Shown here: positions 24,983 through 33,010 of the stretch, one piece after another
Layout of the letters: each line of letters starts with the position of its first letter
How positions within the stretch are numbered: the stretch's first letter is position 1
Source: Sedimentibacter sp. MB35-C1
GTDB lineage: Bacteria > Bacillota > Clostridia > Tissierellales > Sedimentibacteraceae
NCBI RefSeq assembly: GCF_030913635.1
Contig: NZ_CP133188.1
Coordinates: 2,976,001-3,040,000, forward strand
DNA: 64,000 nt
Direction: 5' to 3'
Program-made: the position numbers and the translations under genes
The notes under the pieces: model-generated
What the model was told of the DNA's origin: nothing
Seen by the model: only the letters and a program-made list of their open reading frames with translations
The model's database searches: none

Positions 24983-26502
24983 TATTTATAACTCTGCAGC
25001 CCTTCTTTGACTGCTTCAATAACATCATTTTCTAAATCCAGCCTGTAATTTCTAGAAATTGTTTTTCCCGGCTTTGTCATATCATAGTCCTGTCCGTTCC
25101 ATAGAACAGCAAGCTTAATTCTATCGTAGCCGGATATTCTCTCAAACATATCCTTAAACCATTCAGCTTTGTTACCTCCTAAGGAAGCACCGCTGAATTC
25201 TGTTATCATCATAGGATGCTTAAAATGGCGTACATAATCGTAATAAAAATGATCATAAGCCTGAGAAAAGCTTCTCCACGTCTCTCCTTGATAATAATTA
25301 CCTGTATTATAAGAAGTCAATCCTACTATATCCACATATTCGTTTCCCGGGTAATAATTTAAATAGTGATTATATGCAAAATTCGGAAATGATTTTTCGT
25401 TAGGATTCCACACAAAAATAACATTATCTACTTCATTTTTTTCAAATCTGTCATATATGTATCTCCAGCATTCAATAAACAAATCCGTGTCCTTGCCAAC
25501 CTTGTGAGCTGAATACCAAACCCATTCTCCATTCATCTCATTATTTAATCTAAAAAGCACTGGGTAATCATACTCATTAAAGCTTTTTGCCAGTTCATCA
25601 AGATAATTATCATAATTGCCCTTAAGTATTTCAAGAGTAATGTCTTTTTCTTCTCCGTCAATTAAGTCCGTAGTATACAATCCGTATTCCACTACCTTCC
25701 CTTCCTGCTTTGCTCTGTTCATATGCTCAGTTTTAAATGGAAGCTGAAAAGAGTTGTAAAGCAACACCACGGGAAATTCATAATTAAACATATTCTCCAG
25801 CTGCTTCAATCTGTATGCGTATGTAGGATACGTTGGCTCAAAAATCCCAAAATGCATTTTGTCATTGTTTATAAAATATTTATCATAAAACTCCTGAGTT
25901 TTTTCATCAAACTTCTTTTCAACAGGCTCGAACACGGCATCTTCTTTTATTTCAGATGTTTTATCAATTAACTTAAAAGATGGCATTATGTATTCTATGT
26001 ATATCTGCTGCGAAGACTTCATAAATACTGTTATAAGCTCCTTGTAGGATCTGGCAAATGTAATCATCGCATAATAATTTCGATCATGCCCTTTGCCTTC
26101 TATTTTGGCCCTCTCATAAAGAATTATATGGCCGTTCAATCCATTAAAATTATAATTGTATTCATCGATTATTTTAAATTCCGGGTTATTCCCTATTCCT
26201 CTATTTCCGTAGTCGATATAAGTTGTAATGTTGTTGTTCAAGTCATTATAGAAGCTGTCATATAAAACATCCACAACAATATCATCTGATTCAAACCTGC
26301 TTTTTACGCTTACAATATCTTCGCTTAGCTTCAGATTGTTCAAAAGCACTATTTCATATCCATAGGCATTGTTTACATATTTATAGTAATTATCAGAGTA
26401 CGGAACTAAAACAGTGCTTTCCGAAAGCTCTTCTGCAAATGCATTGCCAGCAGTCATCACTATAAGAACTGAAATTAAAATCAATATTTTTTTGAAATTC
26501 AT
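24982..26502 (-). CDS. Secreted GH26-like glycoside hydrolase
   Basis: A 506-residue exported protein. Residues 1-23 are a signal peptide (ending near AGNAFA). Residues about 25-180 form a domain that I do not recognise. The rest is a TIM-barrel of the GH26 type: acid/base Glu in RLNNEMNGEWVWYSAH, then FVWNPNEKSFPN, LTSYNTGNYYQGE, the nucleophile Glu in MITEFSGASLGG, and LAVLWNGQDYD. GH26 enzymes cut beta-mannans or related glycans by retention. The substrate cannot be read here. It is a single gene behind CAGGAGAGTAAAT, without other carbohydrate genes, so a role on its own wall or matrix polysaccharide is as likely as food use. Confidence 0.85.
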   Translation of the reverse strand: MNFKKILILISVLIVMTAGNAFAEELSESTVLVPYSDNYYKYVNNAYGYEIVLLNNLKLSEDIVSVKSRFESDDIVVDVLYDSFYNDLNNNITTYIDYGNRGIGNNPEFKIIDEYNYNFNGLNGHIILYERAKIEGKGHDRNYYAMITFARSYKELITVFMKSSQQIYIEYIMPSFKLIDKTSEIKEDAVFEPVEKKFDEKTQEFYDKYFINNDKMHFGIFEPTYPTYAYRLKQLENMFNYEFPVVLLYNSFQLPFKTEHMNRAKQEGKVVEYGLYTTDLIDGEEKDITLEILKGNYDNYLDELAKSFNEYDYPVLFRLNNEMNGEWVWYSAHKVGKDTDLFIECWRYIYDRFEKNEVDNVIFVWNPNEKSFPNFAYNHYLNYYPGNEYVDIVGLTSYNTGNYYQGETWRSFSQAYDHFYYDYVRHFKHPMMITEFSGASLGGNKAEWFKDMFERISGYDRIKLAVLWNGQDYDMTKPGKTISRNYRLDLENDVIEAVKEGLQSYK

Positions 26503-26741
26503 ATTTACTCTCCTGATGTTATTTTAAAAAACATTCAAATCGTTATAAGCAGTATTAATAAAAAATGCCAATATGCAATTCTATCAAATGTGGTAATGTA
26601 TGTCAATAATTTCAAACAGCCTTAAAAGCAATTTCAAAACCATTATAAATACATTCTCATATATTATACGTGGAAATAAAATGCACATTGTTTAAAAATG
26701 ACCGCTATGATATAATTCATTCATTATATTGGAGGGAAATA

Positions 26742-27170
26742 ATGCTTTCTATAGGTACACTTAAAAGAGGATTCGTAAATGGAGTCAAAACTCTGCTTGA
26801 TCTTACAAAAATTTTAGCGCCCGTTTATGTTGGTGTGCAGATTCTTTCGGTTTCAGGAATTTTAAATGTAATGGCACAATTTTTTTCACCTGTAATGTCT
26901 GTTTTCGGCCTTCCGGGAGAAACATCCCTTGTATTAATCTTAGGATGGGCTTCCGGTACGTATGCAGCGCTAGGCGCACTTGCTGCCATAAATCTTACAG
27001 GAATTCAAATAACAACTATTGCTATTATGATATCAACTGCACATAATCTTATAACCGAAGGGGCTGTTGTCAAAAAATTAGGAGTAAGTATGTTTACCAG
27101 TATTTCACTAAGAATAATAATGTCTCTTATACTGGGATTCTTATTTTATAGGATGTTTGGGGGATTTTAA
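26742..27170 (+). CDS. Nucleoside recognition (Gate) domain membrane protein, part 1
   Basis: A 142-residue membrane protein with about four helices, matching the nucleoside recognition/Gate domain: GTLKRGFVNGVKTLLDLTKI, then FGLPGETSLVLILGWASG and MISTAHNLITEGAV. It pairs with the next gene, which has a second Gate domain; together they resemble the SpmA/SpmB or NupC-gate arrangement split over two genes. Transport or spore-maturation roles are known for relatives, but not shown here. The ATG at 26742 is behind TGGAGGGAAATA. The stop overlaps the next start. Confidence 0.8.
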   Translation: MLSIGTLKRGFVNGVKTLLDLTKILAPVYVGVQILSVSGILNVMAQFFSPVMSVFGLPGETSLVLILGWASGTYAALGALAAINLTGIQITTIAIMISTAHNLITEGAVVKKLGVSMFTSISLRIIMSLILGFLFYRMFGGF

Positions 27171-27637
27171 TGGAAACGGTTTTAGAAATATTATTAAATT
27201 TAACTTTATTCATATGGAGCATAGCAAAAGTTCTGATACCTTTGATGATAATAATTGAAATATTTAAGGATACAAAGATGATAGATAAAATATCACACAT
27301 GATAAAGCCTGTCACCAATTTTTTCACCATAAGCGAAGATTCAGGAATTTCACTTGTCTTTGGGCTGATATTCGGCCTGACAATAGGAGCAGGCGCAGTT
27401 ATTCAAAGTGTTAAGGATTATAATATTGACAAAAGAAGCGTATTTCTGGTAACAATGTTTCTTTCAATGTGTCATGCAGTATTTGAAGACTCTATGATTA
27501 TGGGGGCAGCAGGAGCAAACCCATTTGCTGTGTTAGCAGCAAGAATTTTATCTGCCATATTCGTTACTTTTATTCTTTCCCGATTCGTTAAAAAAGATAT
27601 TCCTTTAAATGATATTCAAAAAGACGGCTCGTATTGA
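27170..27637 (+). CDS. Nucleoside recognition (Gate) domain membrane protein, part 2
   Basis: A 155-residue membrane protein, start overlapping the previous stop (TAATG), which implies coupled translation. It contains IWSIAKVLIPLMIIIEI, DSGISLVFGLIFGLTIGAGA and MCHAVFEDSMIMGAAGANP, the second half of the Gate fold with its His and Asp/Glu motif. It probably forms a hetero-oligomer with the product of 26742-27170. Substrate unknown. A rho-independent terminator follows directly. Confidence 0.8.
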   Translation: METVLEILLNLTLFIWSIAKVLIPLMIIIEIFKDTKMIDKISHMIKPVTNFFTISEDSGISLVFGLIFGLTIGAGAVIQSVKDYNIDKRSVFLVTMFLSMCHAVFEDSMIMGAAGANPFAVLAARILSAIFVTFILSRFVKKDIPLNDIQKDGSY

Positions 27638-27672
27638 TTGACTAAAATCAATACAAACCGTCCCTATTTTTC
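27623..27672 (+). terminator. Intrinsic terminator after Gate genes
   Basis: GACGG and GTATTGAT pair with ATCAATAC and CCGTC, with a small internal bulge, followed by CCTATTTTTC. The 3' end abuts the stop of the convergent hisS. Confidence 0.75.
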
Positions 27673-28931
27673 TAGTTGGAAGATAAATCTTTCAATTCTA
27701 TTTCTTCGTTCCCACTATAAACCGCAAATTTATTAAATCCAAATCCAGCAAACTGATTCAGCTGTTTTCCAAGTTTCTTAGCCTTTTCATATACTGATAC
27801 TGAATATCCCTCTTCTCTGAATTCATCAGCTTTCTTCATAACATCAATATATTTGCTCGATCTTTCATAAAGCAGCACTACTTTTTCTTTTGCAGGCACC
27901 TTGAATTTTTCATCCATCAGCTGATTAACAAGCCTTTCAAACCCTATTGAAAAACCTATGGCAGGAACTTTTTCTCCTATAAAATTACCCACCATTTCAT
28001 CGTACCTTCCACCTCCTGCTATTGAATATCCAAGGTCCTTGTATGCAATTTCAAAAATCGAACCTGTGTAATATCCCATTCCTCTTATTAAAGTAAAATC
28101 AAACTCAATATCATACTTTCCGTTCGCATATTCTCTTGAGCTGTCTAAAACATCTTTAACTTCATTTACGACATCCTGAGAAACACCGTATTCCAATAGG
28201 CATTCGGTTCCCTTATCATTTATGTTCCTAAGAGCCTCCATTATGTTTAAGATTGAATTTTCTTTATACTCTTTACCCTTAAGCTCTTTTTCAACTCCAT
28301 CAAATCCGATTTTGTCCAGTTTGTCTACTGCAATGCACACACTGTCAAACTCTTCTTCTGAGAATCCACAATTCATTATTACCGCTTTTAAAACTCTTCT
28401 GTCATTAAACCTAACTGCAAAATTCTTAACTCCAAGGGCATTCAGCGCCTTGGCAGTTGTGGCTATCAATTCAAGTTCTGCAGCGTTGGTGCTATCCCCT
28501 ATAATATCTATGTCGCATTGCTTAAAGCTCCTATACCTTCCTTTTTGTGCTCTTTCCGCCCTGAACACATTGCCCACCTGCATTGCTTTAAAAACTGAAG
28601 GAAGGTTCGATCTGTTATTGCAGTAAAAACGACTTAATGGAACTGTCAGGTCATATCTCAACCCTAAATCGGCCAAATCATCTTCGTTTAAATCTGCTTT
28701 TGTAAAGTCAAGCTTTTCTCCTCTTTTTAATATTTTAAATATAAGCTTTAAATTCTCTCCGCCCTTGCTTCCGATTAAATTTTCTATATTTTCAACAACA
28801 GGCGTTTCTATAAGTTCAAATCCGCTTTGTTTATATGTACTCACTATAACGCCTTCAACATAATCTCTTATTTCTTTTTCCTGAGGTGTTATATCTCGCA
28901 TCCCCTTTGCAGGGTTTGTATTAACTTTCAT
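27672..28931 (-). CDS. hisS: Histidyl-tRNA synthetase
   Basis: A 419-residue class II synthetase that charges tRNA-His. Motif 1 begins near GMRDITPQEKEIRDYV; motif 2 is FRAERAQKGRYRSFKQCDID; the histidine loop is RGMGYYTGSIFEIAY; motif 3 is GGGRYDEMVG with PAIGFSIGFERL; and a C-terminal anticodon domain follows. All active-site pieces are present, so it is a true synthetase and not HisZ. It sits after dsdA, not next to aspS as is common, so the genome may hold a second copy. The ATG at 28931 follows GGGAGGAAAA; an earlier in-frame start lacks one. Confidence 0.95.
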   Translation of the reverse strand: MKVNTNPAKGMRDITPQEKEIRDYVEGVIVSTYKQSGFELIETPVVENIENLIGSKGGENLKLIFKILKRGEKLDFTKADLNEDDLADLGLRYDLTVPLSRFYCNNRSNLPSVFKAMQVGNVFRAERAQKGRYRSFKQCDIDIIGDSTNAAELELIATTAKALNALGVKNFAVRFNDRRVLKAVIMNCGFSEEEFDSVCIAVDKLDKIGFDGVEKELKGKEYKENSILNIMEALRNINDKGTECLLEYGVSQDVVNEVKDVLDSSREYANGKYDIEFDFTLIRGMGYYTGSIFEIAYKDLGYSIAGGGRYDEMVGNFIGEKVPAIGFSIGFERLVNQLMDEKFKVPAKEKVVLLYERSSKYIDVMKKADEFREEGYSVSVYEKAKKLGKQLNQFAGFGFNKFAVYSGNEEIELKDLSSN

Positions 28932-29000
28932 TTTTCCTCCCGTATTTTTTCCATTTGTATTTTTATTAATGTTAACAAATAAATTATTGATTATCAACCT

Positions 29001-30332
29001 TTAATTTAAATGTGTTTTTAAAAATTCCTTATTTATTTCTTCAGGCACCAGACACCCTCCTGTGGCCCAAGATATATGCACTGCATTTTTAATATTGCTT
29101 ACCAAATCATGCTTCCTTATATATTCTTTTCCTTCATCAGTTGTTTCTATTTTTACTATTCCCTCAAATGCTGCACATGCTGACGGTTCAATGTTAATAC
29201 TTTCCGTATTATGAAGCATTCTCATATAGTCATATAGTTTGTAATCTTCAATAGTAAAAATTCCGCTAAGCAAATTGTCCATCATTTTGCCCACAAGCTT
29301 TGAAGGCCTTCCCACCGCAAGCCCGTCTGCGTGAGTTCTGCCATCTATTCCAAGATCCTGCACACATATGTCATTATGAAGCCCTGTAGCCATACCTGCC
29401 AGCATTGACGGTGCATGTGTAGGCTCAACAAAAAAGCAATGAACATTGTCTTGATAAACCGATTTCAACCCGTAGGTGATTCCACCCGGCGCACCTCCTA
29501 CCCCACATGGCAGATATACGAACAAAGGGTGGTCTTCATCTATTACTATATTCATTTCATCCAGCTGCTTCTTTAATCTTCTTGCAGCTACTGAATATCC
29601 TAAAAATAAATTCATAGAATTCTCATCATCAACAAAATAACTCATGGTATCCTGGTCTGACATCTTTCTTCCTTCTTCAACAGCTTTAGAAAAATCGCTG
29701 TCATATTCAACCACCTGCGCACCTTTTGATCTCAATAAATCCTTTTTCCACTGTTTTGCATCTGATGACATATGTACTATAACGTTAAAACCCATTGCGG
29801 CAGATGTAATGCCGATACTCAATCCAAGATTTCCTGTAGAACCAACTTGTATTTTATACTGATTAAAAAAATCTCTGTATTTCTGCTGAGCCATTATAGA
29901 ATAGTCATCATCTTCAGAAATCATGTTATTCTTTAGAGCCAAATATTCGGCATATTTCAGCACCTCATATATTCCTCCCCGAGCTTTAACACTTCCGGCA
30001 ATTGCAAGGTGGCTGTCCATTTTCAAAAGCAGTCTTCCCTGGATTTTTGTACCACAATCTTGTACGAGTTGGCTTTTCATATTCTTTATTTCTTTAAGCG
30101 GAGATTCGATAATACCATGAGATGCCTCTGTTTCAGGGAAAAGAATTTCTATTAGAGGTGCAAATTTGGCAAGGCGCATTTCTGCATCGTCTATTGCCGA
30201 TATATCAACTGGTGTATTTTTTGCAGCTTCTCTATATGTGCTTAATTCTGGATTAAGCCAAAATACTTCCTTCAATTGAGCTGCCTTTTTCAATGTCAAA
30301 TTATTATTTATTATTTCATCTTTGTTTATCAT
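29001..30332 (-). CDS. dsdA: D-serine ammonia-lyase
   Basis: A 443-residue PLP enzyme that splits D-serine into pyruvate and ammonia. The PLP lysine is in AIAGSVKARGGIYEVLKY; the phosphate-binding and cofactor loops are VGSTGNLGLSIGIT and LPCGVGGAPGGITYGLK; near the end it has ATGGCLVPEE. Length and the whole sequence match DsdA. It would both detoxify D-serine and supply pyruvate. hisS follows after 69 bases on the same strand with no terminator, so they may be cotranscribed. There is no DsdX or DsdC near. The start at 30332 has AAGGAGG before it. Confidence 0.95.
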   Translation of the reverse strand: MINKDEIINNNLTLKKAAQLKEVFWLNPELSTYREAAKNTPVDISAIDDAEMRLAKFAPLIEILFPETEASHGIIESPLKEIKNMKSQLVQDCGTKIQGRLLLKMDSHLAIAGSVKARGGIYEVLKYAEYLALKNNMISEDDDYSIMAQQKYRDFFNQYKIQVGSTGNLGLSIGITSAAMGFNVIVHMSSDAKQWKKDLLRSKGAQVVEYDSDFSKAVEEGRKMSDQDTMSYFVDDENSMNLFLGYSVAARRLKKQLDEMNIVIDEDHPLFVYLPCGVGGAPGGITYGLKSVYQDNVHCFFVEPTHAPSMLAGMATGLHNDICVQDLGIDGRTHADGLAVGRPSKLVGKMMDNLLSGIFTIEDYKLYDYMRMLHNTESINIEPSACAAFEGIVKIETTDEGKEYIRKHDLVSNIKNAVHISWATGGCLVPEEINKEFLKTHLN

Positions 30333-30415
30333 GAAACCCTCCTTAAAATTCGCGAATCATCATGCGCCTTACTTATTTGTCACAGCTTCACAATAGGCGT
30401 ATATTTTCTATATAG

Positions 30416-30439
30416 GGGCGGAGCTTTACTTCTCCGCCC
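30416..30439 (-). other. GC-rich hairpin upstream of dsdA
   Basis: A perfect 8-bp stem, GGGCGGAG with CTCCGCCC and an eight-base loop, stands out in AT-rich spacer. It lies after the DUF2922 gene and before dsdA, both minus strand. No U run follows, so it may be a weak terminator or a leader structure of dsdA. Confidence 0.5.
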
Positions 30440-30495
30440 ATTCAATGGTTATTATATCATATTATTACCATTTTTTATATTAGAATTATTATCAT

Positions 30496-30708
30496 TTATA
30501 TCAAAATCTGCTCAGTTGTGGTTATGATTTCGGCAGATTTTACTTCCACTAAATCTCCGCTGTTTGTATTAAATAAATTTTTATCTATAATATTATCCAT
30601 AACAGTTCTTACATCAATGTCGGTCAACTCGCTCTTAGGTTCATCAACTGTCAATGATAATGTTGATCCGCCGGCAGTTTTAAATTTCATTAATAGTTTT
30701 TTTGACAT
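30496..30708 (-). CDS. DUF2922 protein
   Basis: A 70-residue protein of the DUF2922 family: KKLLMKFKTAGGSTLSLTVD, VRTVMDNIIDKNLF and VEVKSAEIITTTEQILI fit the family. Function unknown; it is almost always encoded next to a DUF1659 gene, as here (30784-31014). No signal peptide. The ATG at 30708 follows AAGGGGTGATATA. The pair may form a small complex, which is inference. Confidence 0.85.
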   Translation of the reverse strand: MSKKLLMKFKTAGGSTLSLTVDEPKSELTDIDVRTVMDNIIDKNLFNTNSGDLVEVKSAEIITTTEQILI

Positions 30709-30783
30709 TATATCACCCCTTACAGAAATTTATTGTTATGATGGAAGCTTTCTGCTCCCTAAATTAAATATTCATTTTAATTA

Positions 30784-31014
30784 TTATTCTATTTCATTTA
30801 CAAGTTCATATTCTTCGTATCTTACAAGACTCTCAAGTGAAAATGACTGCATATCACTTACTGCAGTTCCTAAATCATATAAATCTTCATTAGTTGCCGT
30901 TGGCTTGATGCTTGCAAGAGTCTTACTTTTAGTAATATTTTTATTATTTTCATCAAGACCAACATTGAAAACCATCTTTAGCTTTGAATTTGCTTGGTTT
31001 ACAGCTATTGCCAT
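30784..31014 (-). CDS. DUF1659 protein
   Basis: A 76-residue protein of the DUF1659 family: AVNQANSKLKMVFNVGLDE, then the pattern ASIKPTATNEDLYDLGTAV. It is encoded 75 bases upstream of the DUF2922 gene on the same strand, the normal pairing in Bacilli and Clostridia. Function unknown. GGAGGTGATATT precedes ATG 31014. Confidence 0.88.
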   Translation of the reverse strand: MAIAVNQANSKLKMVFNVGLDENNKNITKSKTLASIKPTATNEDLYDLGTAVSDMQSFSLESLVRYEEYELVNEIE

Positions 31015-31126
31015 AATATCACCTCCAAATGATTCTACCTCTATATAGCATTTAAGCGCCGATTATATTGATTTAATTTCCGCCTCATGTTAATATGAAC
31101 TAAATATATCAACTCAAGAGGTAATT

Positions 31127-33001
31127 ATGCATAAAACACTGCTGAAAGAGTTAATTTCCTTAATAAAAAAGATAGATTTGCACGATTATATAACAAAGGT
31201 AAAGTACGTAATCTATATTTTTTCAAAAATTATATACCAATGCAGGGCATCGGAATCAAATGTTTCAAAAGAATTATTTCTTTTAAATCATACCCCGAAT
31301 TTTTTGCACAACAATAAGAATATATTTAATGAATATGAAATCTTTAATCTCAACATTTCCGGTGTAGAGAGATCAATATTTAATTTAATCAAAGCCAACA
31401 AAGATAATATTGATTTCAATAATTTTAAACCTGCAGAGTTATATGAATCCATGCTTACCGCTGGTGAAAAGAAAGTTTTGGGGCAGGTTTATACACCTAT
31501 TAGCATTATCAATAGAATGCTGGATCAATTATTTGATTTAAATTTAATAGGCAAAAATACCAAATTACTTGACCCTTCATGCGGAGGCGGATATTTTCTA
31601 ATAGAAGCGTTCAAAAAAATCAAATCTAACTTTGGAGATGAAATTGACGATAAACATATTATTGAAAGCATGCTGTTCGGTATTGATATAGACGATTTTT
31701 CTATATTTATGACTAAGGCCGGCTTAATGTTTGCAGGATTCTCAATAGAAGCTGATTTTAATGTTTTCAGGTTAGATTATTTAACTGATTCTTTTGAAAT
31801 GAATAATTTTGACATAATAGTCGGAAACCCTCCTTATGTTGGTCACAAAAATTCTACCTGTGAGTACAAGAAAGCTCTGTATGAGAAGTACTCTGAGGTG
31901 TTTTACAACAAGGCTGACATATCATATTGCTTTTTTAAAAAAAGCAGGGAAATTCTTAAACCGGGTGGAGTAATATCATTTATAACTTCAAGATACTTTA
32001 TGGAAGCCCTATATGCAGACAGAATAAGAGCATATATAAAAAATAATTTCAACATAATATCTCTTGTTGATTTCAGCGGAAACAATATATTTAAAGGGGC
32101 TATGGTAAGTCCGGCCTTAATAACATTGGAAAATAATGGATGGAACAAAAGCGATTTTTCATACGTCATAATTAATAGTGATAGTATTGAAGAAAAATTC
32201 TCATATAGTCAGGACAAGCTTAAAGATACCGGATGGACTATACTTAAGCATGCTGACGAACAGCTTTTCAATAAGATAGAAGAAAAATCAAACATAAAAA
32301 TTCAGGATGCATGTAAGATTAAGCAGGGAATTATAACCGGGCTGGATAAAGCTTTTATTGTTGATAAAAAAACAATCGAAAAATATAACATTGAAAGTGA
32401 TTTACTCAAAAAATGGATAAAAAACAGCAACATATCAAAATCAGAAGTGCAATATAATAACTTATACTTGATATATTCCAATATAATTAATGAAGAAAAA
32501 AATTATCCCAATGCTATTAAGTACCTTTCCTTCTATAAGGATAAATTACAAAATAGAAGAGAATGTCTGAAGGGATATAGAAAATGGTATGAACTTCAAT
32601 GGGGACGTATTCAATCTGATTTTGATAATCCAAAAATAATATTTCCGTTCAAATCCACAGGCAGCAATTTTTATTTTGACACAAATAAATATTACTGCAG
32701 TGCAGATGTATATATTATGAATAATTTCAACACACATATTCCAGTAAATTATCTTTTGTCATACTTGAATTCGGATGTTTTTGAATTTTACTTTAAGTGT
32801 CTGGCAAAAAAAGTAGGGACAAATATTTATGAATATTATCCCAATAAATTAAGTGAAGCTAAAATATATTTACCCCTTGAAAAAGCTCAACAAAATATAT
32901 CTGATTTAGGAAAAATTAGTATTGATATTTTACTAAAAAAGGTGTTTAATATATCCGAAGAGGAGGTAAATATAATTTATAAATACGTTCATGAAGGGTG
33001 A
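31127..33001 (+). CDS. CamA-like solitary N6-adenine DNA methyltransferase
   Basis: A 624-residue Eco57I/TaqI-class methyltransferase. Residues 1-100 are an alpha-helical region of unknown role. GQVYTPISIINRM starts the MTase domain, motif I is LLDPSCGGGYFL (about 145), motif IV is VGNPPYVGHKN (about 232). The target-recognition part holds KQGIITGLDKAF (about 398) and RRECLKGYRKWYELQWGR (about 475-492), then YEYYPNKLSEAKIYL. From memory, these and long stretches between them parallel the C. difficile CamA enzyme, which methylates CAAAAA and affects sporulation. I see no nuclease motif and no restriction or specificity gene on either side, so it looks orphan. The ATG at 31127 follows AGAGGTAATT. 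Confidence 0.9.
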   Translation: MHKTLLKELISLIKKIDLHDYITKVKYVIYIFSKIIYQCRASESNVSKELFLLNHTPNFLHNNKNIFNEYEIFNLNISGVERSIFNLIKANKDNIDFNNFKPAELYESMLTAGEKKVLGQVYTPISIINRMLDQLFDLNLIGKNTKLLDPSCGGGYFLIEAFKKIKSNFGDEIDDKHIIESMLFGIDIDDFSIFMTKAGLMFAGFSIEADFNVFRLDYLTDSFEMNNFDIIVGNPPYVGHKNSTCEYKKALYEKYSEVFYNKADISYCFFKKSREILKPGGVISFITSRYFMEALYADRIRAYIKNNFNIISLVDFSGNNIFKGAMVSPALITLENNGWNKSDFSYVIINSDSIEEKFSYSQDKLKDTGWTILKHADEQLFNKIEEKSNIKIQDACKIKQGIITGLDKAFIVDKKTIEKYNIESDLLKKWIKNSNISKSEVQYNNLYLIYSNIINEEKNYPNAIKYLSFYKDKLQNRRECLKGYRKWYELQWGRIQSDFDNPKIIFPFKSTGSNFYFDTNKYYCSADVYIMNNFNTHIPVNYLLSYLNSDVFEFYFKCLAKKVGTNIYEYYPNKLSEAKIYLPLEKAQQNISDLGKISIDILLKKVFNISEEEVNIIYKYVHEG

Positions 33002-33010
33002 TAATGCAAA

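Noticed and set aside
24750-25010. 86-codon plus-strand ORF between the HTH and GH26-like genes
   Set aside because: No ribosome site, it covers the HTH promoter and the GH26 hairpin, and the translation matches nothing that I know. Most likely chance open frame.
30518-31048. 176-codon ORF antisense to DUF2922 and DUF1659
   Set aside because: Both small genes have strong ribosome sites and family matches on the other strand.
31127-33001. Reading the methyltransferase as a Type IIG restriction enzyme
   Set aside because: The N-terminal 100 residues show no PD-ExK or other nuclease motif and the whole layout fits CamA better; a cryptic nuclease cannot be fully ruled out.
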